A stretch of 45,873 nt of DNA from contig JAEWBS010000060.1 of the NCBI GenBank assembly GCA_023391005.1, positions 1 to 45,873 on the forward strand. The letters are read 5' to 3'. Below the pieces are notes generated by a model. That model did not search any database, had not been told where the DNA came from, and worked only from the letters and a program-made list of their open reading frames with translations. This DNA is from Bacillota bacterium. Its GTDB lineage: Bacteria > Bacillota > Clostridia > Oscillospirales > Ruminococcaceae. Position numbers and translations under genes: made by a program. This document shows positions 16,727 to 24,938 of this stretch, one piece after another (position 1 is the first letter of the stretch; each line of letters starts with the position of its first letter).

Positions 16727-18616
16727 ATGGATAAATTAAAAATGCACAGCGCTGACAAGGTAAATGAACATATTGAGCAGATTGCGGCGCTGTTCCCCAA
16801 CTGTATGACCGAAAAGATTGTTGGATATAAGGACGAGGTGCGCTCTGACAACACAAGAGAACCCCTCGTGCAGCGCGCCATTGACTTTGATGTGTTGCGT
16901 CAGGAGCTTTCGGATATTGTGGTGGAGGGCCCTACGGAGCGCTATCAATTTACTTGGCCGGATAAGCGCAAGAGTATTCTCGCAGCCAATGCGCCCATAG
17001 CCAAAACCCTGCGTCCCTGCCGAGAAGAGAGCGTGGATTTTGACGCCACTGAAAATCTCTATATCGAGGGGGATAATCTGGATGCCCTTAAACTGCTGCA
17101 GGAGACTTATCTGGGCAAGGTCAAGATGATCTATATTGACCCACCCTATAACACCGGCAACGACTTTGTCTATGAGGACGATTTTGCCGAGAGCGCCGAA
17201 GAATATATGGACCGCAGCGGTGATTACGACGAGGAGGGCAACCGCCTTGTCAAAAACGCCGACTCAAACGGACGCTTCCATACCGACTGGCTGAACATGG
17301 TTTATCCCCGATTGAAGCTGGCAAAAGATTTACTCTCAGATGACGGCGTTATTTTTATCAGCATAGATGACAATGAAATTGAAAATCTGAAGAAAATATG
17401 CAATGAACTATTCGGAAATGACAATTTTATGGCCTCTTTTATGTGGAAACGGAAAAAAGAGATTTCAAGCGATTCGAGAAATGTCGCCATACAGGGCGAA
17501 CATATTCTTTGCTATACTAAAAATTACAATGCCCAATTACTATTTGAACCAATATCGCAAAATTACATCGATAAAACATATAATGACCCCACTAATGAAT
17601 TTCCGGAGGGCAAATGGCGGCCTGTTCCCATTACTGTTTCAAAGGGTCTTTCGGGTGGGGGCTATACCTATACAATAAAAACGCCAACAGGCGCACAGCA
17701 TACCCGCTTATGGGCATATCCTCAAAGTGGATATGAACGACTTCTGCGCGCAAAACGTATTTATTTTGGCAAAGAGAAAAACAGCATTCCGCAACGCGTC
17801 ATTTACGCACATGAAAGCAAAGGACAACCTATATCGAACTACTGGGACGACGTCGCCACAAATAAAGAAGGAAAAAAAGAACTATTAGATCTATTTACCG
17901 ACAATATATTTGATACGCCAAAGCCAATATCGCTTATAACCAAAATGTTAAAAGTGTCTACGAACAAGAGCAGTATTGTCCTCGACTTCTTTTCCGGGTC
18001 CGCTACTACCGCCCATGCCGTCATGCAGCTCAACGCTGAGGATGGCGGCAACCGTAAATTTATCATGGTGCAATTGCCCGAAGAAACCGACGAAAAGAGC
18101 GAAGCCTATAAGGCGGGGTACAAAAACATCTGCGAAATCGGTAAGGAGCGTATACGCCGGGCAGGACAGAAAATTAAAAAGGAGACCGAGATGAAGGCGC
18201 CTGATCTGGACGTCGGTTTCCGCGTGCTGAAAGTGGATTCCACCAATATGAAGGACGTGTATTATAGCCCCGCTGAAATTCAGCAGACCAGCTTGCACGC
18301 CCTCGCCGATAACATCAAGCCCGATCGCACGGCGGCGGATCTGCTGTTTCAGGTGATGTTAGATTTAGGCGTTTTGCTCTCCAGTAAAATTGAACAGACT
18401 GAAATTGCCGGCAAAACTATATTCAGCGTGGCCGGCGGGCACCTGCTCGCCTGCTTTGACATAGACGTCACCGACGAAGTGGTTGCCCAAATTGCCAAGC
18501 AAAAGCCCTATTATTTTGTCATGCGCGACGGCTCTCTTGCCAGCGATGCCGTTGCCACTAATTTTGAGCAAATTTTTACCACATACAGCCCTACTACCGT
18601 AAAGAAGGTGCTGTGA
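16727..18616 (+). CDS. mod: Type III restriction-modification DNA methyltransferase (Mod)
   Basis: Modification subunit of a Type III system (629 aa), expected to methylate adenine N6 in an asymmetric site and to give the restriction complex its specificity. Catalytic motif IV DPPYNTG (138-144) precedes the AdoMet-binding motif DFFSGSATTAHAV (about 420-432), the beta-class order usual for Mod. The segment between (about 225-400) is more AT-rich and should contain the target-recognition region. The start at 16727 has GGAGGA 10 nt upstream; an ATG six codons earlier does not. The DUF4145 gene begins 1 bp after the stop and res follows, one unit on the plus strand. Confidence 0.95.
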   Translation: MDKLKMHSADKVNEHIEQIAALFPNCMTEKIVGYKDEVRSDNTREPLVQRAIDFDVLRQELSDIVVEGPTERYQFTWPDKRKSILAANAPIAKTLRPCREESVDFDATENLYIEGDNLDALKLLQETYLGKVKMIYIDPPYNTGNDFVYEDDFAESAEEYMDRSGDYDEEGNRLVKNADSNGRFHTDWLNMVYPRLKLAKDLLSDDGVIFISIDDNEIENLKKICNELFGNDNFMASFMWKRKKEISSDSRNVAIQGEHILCYTKNYNAQLLFEPISQNYIDKTYNDPTNEFPEGKWRPVPITVSKGLSGGGYTYTIKTPTGAQHTRLWAYPQSGYERLLRAKRIYFGKEKNSIPQRVIYAHESKGQPISNYWDDVATNKEGKKELLDLFTDNIFDTPKPISLITKMLKVSTNKSSIVLDFFSGSATTAHAVMQLNAEDGGNRKFIMVQLPEETDEKSEAYKAGYKNICEIGKERIRRAGQKIKKETEMKAPDLDVGFRVLKVDSTNMKDVYYSPAEIQQTSLHALADNIKPDRTAADLLFQVMLDLGVLLSSKIEQTEIAGKTIFSVAGGHLLACFDIDVTDEVVAQIAKQKPYYFVMRDGSLASDAVATNFEQIFTTYSPTTVKKVL

Positions 18617-18617
18617 T

Positions 18618-19295
18618 GTGGGGAAAAAGGTTAGAAAAAAATTTGTTTGCCGCCATTGCGGTAAATTGGTATATGTAGAGGGGATTCTCCACGTACATTC
18701 AGGGGTGCACCTAAACGTCAGCGTTATGAGTCAGGGCGGAGATATTGAAAGCTATATATGCAACGAGTGCGGCAAGCTGAATATCTTTTTATCCACAAAG
18801 CACTACGGTGCGGATGGCAAAGAGACGACCGCCGCAAAAGGCAAGCTTGTTAATAAATACATCTTTCCGGTCCATGATTCCCCCAAAAAGATAAAGCACG
18901 TTCCTGCAAAATACCTAAATGAATACAATGAGGCCGCATGTGTTAAGGAAATCAGCTCTAAGTCCTGTGCTCTGATCTGCAGAAGGATTTTGGAGATGAT
19001 TTTAGAAAATGAATGCAGCTGTTCTGATCGTAATTTGTCGGACAAAGTAAACACGTACTCCGCCAAAGCGCCTTTACCCGCGTTGGTTGAAAAATCTATG
19101 CGGTTTATTGTAGGCGCCGGAAATGCCATGGCGCACGACAAAAAGAACCAAAACGACGATTTAATCCGTCTACAGGCGGGAGACTGCGATAAGCTGTTAG
19201 AAGCGCTGGAAACTGTATTTGACCATATTTTTGTGCGTCCAAAAAAAGAAGCACAGATGGTCAAAAATATCCAGAAGGTAACCCCTAAAAAGTAA
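18618..19295 (+). CDS. Zinc-ribbon plus DUF4145-like protein between mod and res
   Basis: Protein of 225 aa. The first 60 residues carry two CxxC pairs (CRHCGK and CNECGK) that would form a zinc ribbon. The remainder, from about residue 95, resembles DUF4145: a KYLNEYNEAA stretch, then CRRILEMIL and IVGAGNAMAHD. DUF4145 is known as a domain found in and beside restriction and other defence proteins; its biochemical role is not established. GTG start with AAGAAGG 8 nt upstream, beginning 1 bp after mod. It ends 12 bp before res, so it is built into the restriction operon. It might help DNA binding, regulate the nuclease, or be a separate defence factor. Confidence 0.75.
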   Translation: MGKKVRKKFVCRHCGKLVYVEGILHVHSGVHLNVSVMSQGGDIESYICNECGKLNIFLSTKHYGADGKETTAAKGKLVNKYIFPVHDSPKKIKHVPAKYLNEYNEAACVKEISSKSCALICRRILEMILENECSCSDRNLSDKVNTYSAKAPLPALVEKSMRFIVGAGNAMAHDKKNQNDDLIRLQAGDCDKLLEALETVFDHIFVRPKKEAQMVKNIQKVTPKK

Positions 19296-19307
19296 GAAGG
19301 TGAATAG

Positions 19308-22300
19308 GTGAAATTTCAGTTCAAAATACAGCCTTATCAGACCGACGCGGTTAATAGTGTTGTAAACATTTTTGCCGGGCAGCCCTTTCAAGCGCGCGTG
19401 CGTTATGTACGAGATTTAGGAAGTCTTCAAAAACCTGCCCAATTGACGATGTTTGACGCGAATACATCCGACGACGATATGCCGGTTGGATTTGAAAATG
19501 CGCAGTTACAGCTGAGTGATGAGCAGCTTTTGCTGAACATTCGCAATACACAGATACGCAACAATATCAAGCAATCCGATGCCTTGACCAAACACATCGG
19601 GCGTTGCAGCTTAGACGTGGAAATGGAAACCGGTACAGGCAAGACCTATGTGTATATCAAAACCATGTTTGAGTTAAACAAGCAATACGGTTGGAGCAAG
19701 TTTATTGTGGTGGTTCCCTCGATCGCCATTCGCGAAGGGGTGAAAAAGTCCTTTGAGATTACCTCCGAGCACTTTATGGAGCACTACGGCAAAAAGGCCC
19801 GGTTCTTTGTCTATAACAGTAAGAATCTCAATGAGTTGGATAACTTCAGCTCCAATGCTGATATCAATGTGATGATTATCAACATACAGGCCTTCAATGC
19901 ACGGGGCACCGATGCCCGACGCATCTATGAGAAATTGGATGACTTTGGCACACGAAAGCCCATTGAAGTTATTAAGGCAAATCGGCCCATCATTATTTTG
20001 GACGAACCGCAAAAGATGGGCGGTGCAGCCACACAAGAAAGCCTCAAGGAATTCAACCCGCTATTCTGCCTGAATTATTCTGCGACCCATACGCAGCATC
20101 ATAATTTAGTGTATGTGCTGGATGCATTGGATGCCTACAACAAGCGGCTGGTTAAAAAAATTGAGGTCAAGGGCTTTGAGGTGAAAAATTTCAGGGGAAC
20201 CGACCGATACCTGTTTCTTGAAAACATTATTATTTCACCGAAAAAGCCTCCTATGGCAAAAATTGAACTGGAAATCAGCTACCTGAAATCTATTAACCGC
20301 GAAACCCGTATTCTGGGTGTGGACGATGATTTATATACTGTTTCCAATAGCATGGCGCAATACAAGGGCTATCATATCAGCGACATTGACCCCATCCGGG
20401 GCACCGTCACCTTCGTCAACGGCGTGATCATCTCCCGGGGTGAGGTAGTAGGCGATGTATCCGAAAGGGATATGCGCCGCATCCAGATTCGTGAGACGAT
20501 TATCTCCCACTTTGAAAAGGAGCGGCGTAATTTCGGGCTGGGCATTAAGACGCTCTCCCTCTTCTTCATTGATGAGGTTGCCAAGTACCGTGTCTATGGT
20601 GAGGATGGCAGCGAGGTTAACTCCGAGTATGGTGACCTTTTTGAGCAGGAGTATCGCTCTGTTTTCAACAGCTATGTCACCGGTGAGGAAACACCCTACG
20701 TAAAGTATCTTAAAACGCTGTGCGCTGATCCCGCAAAGGTTCATGCGGGCTACTTTAGCATCGACAAAAAGGGGCGAAAGATTGACAGTGCGACCAAGCG
20801 CGGCAGTGACGAAAGTGACGATACCTCCGCGTATGACCTGATTCTAAAAAACAAGGAGCAGTTGCTCAGCTTTGATGAGCCGGTACGCTTTATTTTCTCC
20901 CACTCCGCCCTGCGCGAGGGCTGGGACAACCCCAATGTATTTCAGATTTGTACCCTAAAGCATAGCGACAGTACCACACAGAAGCGTCAAGAGGTTGGCC
21001 GCGGCTTGCGTCTTGCCGTTAATCAAGACGGCGACCGCATGGATGTTCAGTTGTGTGGCGACAGTGTTCACGACATCAATATGCTGACGGTCATTGCCAG
21101 CGAAAGCTACCGCCAGTTTGTCACTGACCTGCAAAAGAAAATTAAAGAGGATCTGTACGACAGACCCTCCAAGGCAACGCAGGAGTATTTTATCGGCAAG
21201 ACCATTATGGTGGGCGAACAGCCGATGGTACTGGATGCAAAACAGGCAAAGGATATTTACCGCTATTTAATTAAGCATGATTACATCGACGATGACGACA
21301 ATGTATCAGATTCCTACCGCGCCGACCGGCAAAATAAGTGCCTTGCCCTTTTGCCCGAATCGCTTTTACCCATGACCGACGGCATTCACATCCTTATACA
21401 AAGCGTCTTTGATGAGCGTGTTCTGGAGGATATGATCCATGACGGGAACAAGACCAAGATTGAAGAAAACGCGCTCAACGACAACTTTTATAAAAAAGAG
21501 TTCCAAACCCTATGGGGTTATATCAACCACCAATACGCTTATACAGTTGAGTTTGACAGCAAAGAGCTAATAGCAAAAGCTATTAAGCATATTAACGAGA
21601 AGCTTTTTGTCACGCGCCTGCAATACACCGTTACCGCCGGACGTCAGATGAAGAACCTGAATGAGCACGCCATCGATCGCGGAGATAGCTTTACAGGCGA
21701 GAAAACGCGCACTGAGACGCTCCAGCATACCCAAACCAGCCAAATAAAATATGACTTGATTGGCAAGATTGCGGAAGGTGCAACCTTAACCCGCCGCACA
21801 GTGGCGGAAATTCTATTTGGATTAGCGGAACCTGTCTTTGAAATGTTTTGCTACAATCCAGAAGAATTCATTACCAAGACCATTAAACTGATTAAAGAGC
21901 AAAAAGCCTTCATCATTGTTGAGCATATTTCGTATAACCGCACGGGCGGCAAATATGACAGCTCCATCTTTACATCTGCAAAATGCGGCGACTTTACAAA
22001 GGCGTTCCGCGCCGAAAAGCATATTCAAGATTATGTCTTTACCGACGGCTATGCCGAAAAGAGTCTGGAACGCCGGTTTGTTGAGGATATGGACGGCGCG
22101 CGCGAGGTTTGTGTTTACGCTAAGCTGCCCAAAAGCTTCTCTATTCCAACACCGGTGGGCAATTATTCACCAGACTGGGCAATTGCATTTCATGCCGGTA
22201 CCGTAAAGCATATTTTCTTTATAGCGGAAACAAAAGGCACAATGGAAAGCCTACAGCTCCGCCCGATAGAGCAGGCGAAAATTGCTTGCGCCAAAAAGCT

Positions 22301-22385
22301 GTTTAACGAGATATCCACAGACGATGTGGTATATCATGATGTGGATAGTTATCAGAGTTTACTCAATATTATGGAGAAACTGTAA
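19308..22385 (+). CDS. res: Type III restriction enzyme, helicase/nuclease subunit (Res)
   Basis: Restriction subunit of 1025 aa, a superfamily 2 ATPase that moves or signals along DNA and cleaves it in complex with Mod. Walker A ETGTGKT is at 107-113, DEPQ (motif II) at 232-235, YSATH (motif III) near 257, and the motif VI arginines in EVGRGLR near 562-568. The C-terminal nuclease is of the PD-(D/E)xK type: SPDWAIAF (about 953) followed by AETKG (about 972). All catalytic motifs are intact, so the system is probably functional. GTG start with AAGAAGG upstream. The usual neighbour is mod directly; here a DUF4145 gene stands between. Confidence 0.95.
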   Translation: MKFQFKIQPYQTDAVNSVVNIFAGQPFQARVRYVRDLGSLQKPAQLTMFDANTSDDDMPVGFENAQLQLSDEQLLLNIRNTQIRNNIKQSDALTKHIGRCSLDVEMETGTGKTYVYIKTMFELNKQYGWSKFIVVVPSIAIREGVKKSFEITSEHFMEHYGKKARFFVYNSKNLNELDNFSSNADINVMIINIQAFNARGTDARRIYEKLDDFGTRKPIEVIKANRPIIILDEPQKMGGAATQESLKEFNPLFCLNYSATHTQHHNLVYVLDALDAYNKRLVKKIEVKGFEVKNFRGTDRYLFLENIIISPKKPPMAKIELEISYLKSINRETRILGVDDDLYTVSNSMAQYKGYHISDIDPIRGTVTFVNGVIISRGEVVGDVSERDMRRIQIRETIISHFEKERRNFGLGIKTLSLFFIDEVAKYRVYGEDGSEVNSEYGDLFEQEYRSVFNSYVTGEETPYVKYLKTLCADPAKVHAGYFSIDKKGRKIDSATKRGSDESDDTSAYDLILKNKEQLLSFDEPVRFIFSHSALREGWDNPNVFQICTLKHSDSTTQKRQEVGRGLRLAVNQDGDRMDVQLCGDSVHDINMLTVIASESYRQFVTDLQKKIKEDLYDRPSKATQEYFIGKTIMVGEQPMVLDAKQAKDIYRYLIKHDYIDDDDNVSDSYRADRQNKCLALLPESLLPMTDGIHILIQSVFDERVLEDMIHDGNKTKIEENALNDNFYKKEFQTLWGYINHQYAYTVEFDSKELIAKAIKHINEKLFVTRLQYTVTAGRQMKNLNEHAIDRGDSFTGEKTRTETLQHTQTSQIKYDLIGKIAEGATLTRRTVAEILFGLAEPVFEMFCYNPEEFITKTIKLIKEQKAFIIVEHISYNRTGGKYDSSIFTSAKCGDFTKAFRAEKHIQDYVFTDGYAEKSLERRFVEDMDGAREVCVYAKLPKSFSIPTPVGNYSPDWAIAFHAGTVKHIFFIAETKGTMESLQLRPIEQAKIACAKKLFNEISTDDVVYHDVDSYQSLLNIMEKL

Positions 22386-22432
22386 TTTTACCAGCTGTTT
22401 TTCTACTCTGAGTATTGTTGTCTCAAAGGGCG

Positions 22433-23446
22433 ATGGCGCGGATAAAAATCATATTGTATGCGCTTACAAAAGATACCGCCGCTTTGTTCCCGATAGTGAA
22501 ACAACTTTTATCACCATGGGATGAATGGAGATGTGCCGCTATAAAAAATGACAGGCTGTTTCGGTTGCTGTACCTGCTGATAGCGCATCAGCGCATGACC
22601 GCGCCCGCCCTTGGCCGCGCGTTGGAGGTATCGGTACGCACGATTTACCGGGATGTCGAAACGTTGTCCATGGCAGGAGTTCCTATCTATGCGTCAGCGG
22701 GCAAGGGCGGCGGTATCTCGCTGTTGCCTGGCTATACCTTAGACAAAACCCTGCTTTCCGACGAGGAGCAAAACCAGTTGCTCTTTGCCATCCAAAGTCT
22801 GAAAGCGGCAGATCAGAAAATTGAGCCTCTGCTGCAAAAAATGGGCGCAGCCTTTCAAAAGGCGCCCCACAGTTGGATTGAGGTTGACTTCTCCCGCTGG
22901 GGTATGGGCAAAACCGATATGGCACGGTTTGACCTCTTAAAAACCGCCATTCTAAACAGGCAGGTGCTATCTCTTACCTACTGCGGCGCGTCGGGGGAAT
23001 CCTTACAGCGCCAGATCCATCCCCTCAAGTTAATTTACAAGGACAAGCACTGGTATCTGCAAGGATATTGCCTGCGCGCCGATGCCTTTCGCCTGTTTAA
23101 GGTTGGACGCATGATGGCGCTTTGCCCTACAGGAGAGACCTTTTCAAAAGATTACAGTGATGAGATTCCGCCTATTGAGATCAAAGCCGCCCCGTTTTCT
23201 TCGGTCCATATCAAGCTACGCGTTGAAAAAAGCCTTGCCTTTCGGGTGTATGATGAGTTTGATCCAAACAACATTGCCATGCAGCCGGACGGCAGTCTGC
23301 TGGTGGAGGCGGATTTTCCGATGGATGGCTGGGTCATCGGGTATCTCTTTTCTTTTGGCACCGATATAGAGGTCTTGGCGCCTGTCGGCTTGCGGCAAAA
23401 GCTATTTGAATATGCGCAAAAAATTGCAGAGCACCACAAACCATGA
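22433..23446 (+). CDS. WYL-domain transcriptional regulator (YafY/DeoR-like HTH)
   Basis: N-terminal helix-turn-helix (APALGRALEVSVRTIYRDVETL) followed by a WYL domain (KHWYLQGYCLRADAFRLFKVGRM), a ligand-sensing fold found in many regulators, including those of defence loci. The family normally starts as M-K-x-D-R-L. Here that position, IKNDRLFRLL, is encoded with ATA at 22541, preceded by GGAG 10 nt upstream. No canonical start lies nearby in frame. The nearest are GTG at 22496 and ATG at 22433, both with poor ribosome sites. I report 22433 as the longest reasonable frame (337 aa), but initiation at 22541 (301 aa) or loss of the start by mutation is possible. It lies 47 bp after res on the same strand. 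Confidence 0.75.
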   Translation: MARIKIILYALTKDTAALFPIVKQLLSPWDEWRCAAIKNDRLFRLLYLLIAHQRMTAPALGRALEVSVRTIYRDVETLSMAGVPIYASAGKGGGISLLPGYTLDKTLLSDEEQNQLLFAIQSLKAADQKIEPLLQKMGAAFQKAPHSWIEVDFSRWGMGKTDMARFDLLKTAILNRQVLSLTYCGASGESLQRQIHPLKLIYKDKHWYLQGYCLRADAFRLFKVGRMMALCPTGETFSKDYSDEIPPIEIKAAPFSSVHIKLRVEKSLAFRVYDEFDPNNIAMQPDGSLLVEADFPMDGWVIGYLFSFGTDIEVLAPVGLRQKLFEYAQKIAEHHKP

Positions 23447-23490
23447 CAAACAGTTGTCAGCTTTTGCTTGGTAGAATAATGTTACCAAGC
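23444..23490. promoter_or_regulatory. Two palindromes in front of the zinc-ribbon gene
   Basis: TGACAA-4-TTGTCA (23444-23459) and GCTTGGTA-9-TACCAAGC (23466-23490) lie back to back in the 61-bp space between the WYL gene and the next start. The second covers a -10-like TAGAAT (23472-23477) and ends 2 bp before the ribosome site. They look like operator sites, possibly for the WYL protein; this is inference. Confidence 0.5.
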
Positions 23491-23507
23491 ATTAGGAGGA
23501 TTATAAA

Positions 23508-23783
23508 ATGGACTATGAAAACATGAAGTTTTGTCAGAGCTGCGGCATGCCAATGGGAGATACGACCGAATTATATGGCGTTGAGGCGGACGGCAGCAAA
23601 AACACCGATTATTGTAGCTACTGCTACGACAAGGGTGCGTTTACCTTCGACGGCACTATGGAGGAAATGATTGAAGTTTGCATTCCCCATATGGTGGCGC
23701 ATAACAAAGGTATGACCCCTGATCAGGCGCGGCAGATGATGGGGGAATTTTTCCCGATGCTTAAACGCTGGAAAATGAATTGA
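23508..23783 (+). CDS. Small zinc-ribbon protein
   Basis: Protein of 91 aa beginning MDYENMKFCQSCGMPM, with a second cysteine pair in YCSYCYDKGAF, the arrangement of the putative zinc-ribbon family (PF12674). The C-terminal half is helical (ending MMGEFFPMLKRWKMN). These short proteins often follow transcriptional regulators in Clostridia; function unknown. Strong AGGAGG ribosome site. The broken gene after it starts immediately at the stop codon. Confidence 0.8.
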   Translation: MDYENMKFCQSCGMPMGDTTELYGVEADGSKNTDYCSYCYDKGAFTFDGTMEEMIEVCIPHMVAHNKGMTPDQARQMMGEFFPMLKRWKMN

Positions 23784-24078
23784 ATGGGCAGTCTTCATGC
23801 CGCAGCCGGATTTTACAGAGGAAATGTGTGCTCCCTGCGCATGAATTGTACCGCATGCCATAAGCCATCTTTTCAAAAGCCCTGCCGGGGCTGCAATGTT
23901 GATCGCGAAACCATTTGAACACTGAAAAAGTGAAACAGGCATCCGTTGCCGCCTTGAATGTGAAGCTTTTCCACGCAGGCTGCTCAAGGCACCGGAGAAA
24001 AGCTATCGTACACGCTATGATAGCGGCCTGATTGCAAACAGCGAGGCGGTAAAAGCACAAGGCATGACGGCTTTTTAG
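23784..24078 (+). pseudogene. Broken cysteine-rich gene, DUF3795-like
   Basis: Two frames carry pieces of what looks like one short cysteine-rich protein. The first piece begins with ATG at 23784 and ends in TGA near 23910 (contains NCTACHKPSFQKPCRGC). The second, in another frame, runs from about 23942 to TAG at 24078 (contains IRCRLECEAFP, then SYRTRYDSGLIANSEAV). The spacing of C-x2-C, PC-x2-C and C-x3-C resembles DUF3795 proteins, where the next conserved residue, usually a cysteine after FP, is arginine here. At least one frameshift and one stop separate the pieces. The family name is tentative; that the gene is broken is more certain. Confidence 0.45.
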
Positions 24079-24195
24079 GCCGAACAGCGACAGCGGTCCA
24101 CCTATCCTCCCCTTTGAGGGTATTATTTCTTTACACGATGGAAATTACAGCGCTGCAAGGCGGCGTTATTCTATGGGAAGGAGGCATGTTCTCAA

Positions 24196-24621
24196 ATGAA
24201 CTGGAGCCAGCTTTACCCCAAAGGCAGTCCTCCCGATTTGTCGGCGGTTTCTGATTACATTCAAAGTCCGCTGTGGGCCGAACTTTGCATTTATCTGGAA
24301 GGCACCTACGACGTTTCCCCTGCGGTGGAGCACAGCATTTGCTCCGGGGCGCCGGGCTGGAATCTGAAATACAAAAAGAGCGGCCGTGCGCTGTGTACGC
24401 TTTATCCCGCGCAGGGGCTTTTTACCTGCATGGTGTCAGTGGGCAGTAAGGAGGCGATGGAGGCCGAGCTGCTGCTGGGGCGTTGTACAGAATATCTACA
24501 ACAGCTCTACCGGGGTACAAAGCCTTTTAACGGCGGAAGATGGCTGATGATCGAGGTTACTTCTGCTGAAATTTTAGAAGATGTCAAACTGCTGATCTCT
24601 CTTCGCATGAAAAAGAAGTGA
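24196..24621 (+). CDS. DUF3788 family protein
   Basis: Protein of 141 aa matching the DUF3788 pattern: an N-terminal WAELCIYLEGTYDVSPAVEHS, the central GAPGWNLKYKKSGRALCTLYPAQGLFTCMVSVG and a C-terminal KPFNGGRWLMIEVTS. The family is small, cytoplasmic and uncharacterised, and often travels with regulators and zinc-ribbon genes in Clostridia. GGAAGGAGG lies about 12 nt before the ATG. A terminator follows at 24642-24681. Confidence 0.8.
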   Translation: MNWSQLYPKGSPPDLSAVSDYIQSPLWAELCIYLEGTYDVSPAVEHSICSGAPGWNLKYKKSGRALCTLYPAQGLFTCMVSVGSKEAMEAELLLGRCTEYLQQLYRGTKPFNGGRWLMIEVTSAEILEDVKLLISLRMKKK

Positions 24622-24641
24622 AAAGCGCATTCTTACAGTAG

Positions 24642-24681
24642 AAAAGCGCGGATTTGGCCTTATGCCTCATCCACGCTTTTT
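24642..24681 (+). terminator. Terminator after the DUF3788 gene
   Basis: AAAAGCGCGGAT (24642-24653) pairs with ATCCACGCTTTT (24669-24680) with a single mismatch, followed by T. The A-run on the other side makes it potentially bidirectional. It closes the accessory segment; the rest of the gap to 24938 holds only the promoter below. Confidence 0.75.
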
Positions 24682-24902
24682 CATTTTCTGCTGATAGCTC
24701 AACGACTTGAATCTCAGACTCTGGATTTGAAATATACAGCGCCTCACGCGCCCGCTGAGCAGCGATTAATATTTGATCGCCCGCTCGACGCGCGAAACCC
24801 CTTGAAATATGAAACAATGCCCGCCTAACAGGACTTTGGCTAGACCCGATCATGCCCTCGCCCTCTCCGTCTCCGTACTCGCTTCACACCGGTGGATTTA
24901 TT

Positions 24903-24911
24903 TGTTATACT
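24903..24911 (+). promoter_or_regulatory. Extended -10 promoter of the ATPase gene
   Basis: TG-T-TATACT, an extended -10 element. Transcription should start near 24918, downstream of the first ATG of the open frame (24852), which supports the GTG start at 24939. Confidence 0.5.
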
Positions 24912-24938
24912 GAAGCTATTGAAAGGGGCGTGGGGCTT

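Noticed and set aside
20905..20915. An 11-nt match to the 3' end of tRNA-Ser (CCCACTCCGCC) inside res, a possible attachment site
   Set aside because: Too short, inside a conserved coding region, and not at the island edge; coincidence is more likely.
24584..24853. Minus-strand reading frame of 89 codons between the DUF3788 and ATPase genes
   Set aside because: It overlaps the end of the DUF3788 gene and the terminator at 24642-24681, and no family was recognised, although the composition is protein-like.
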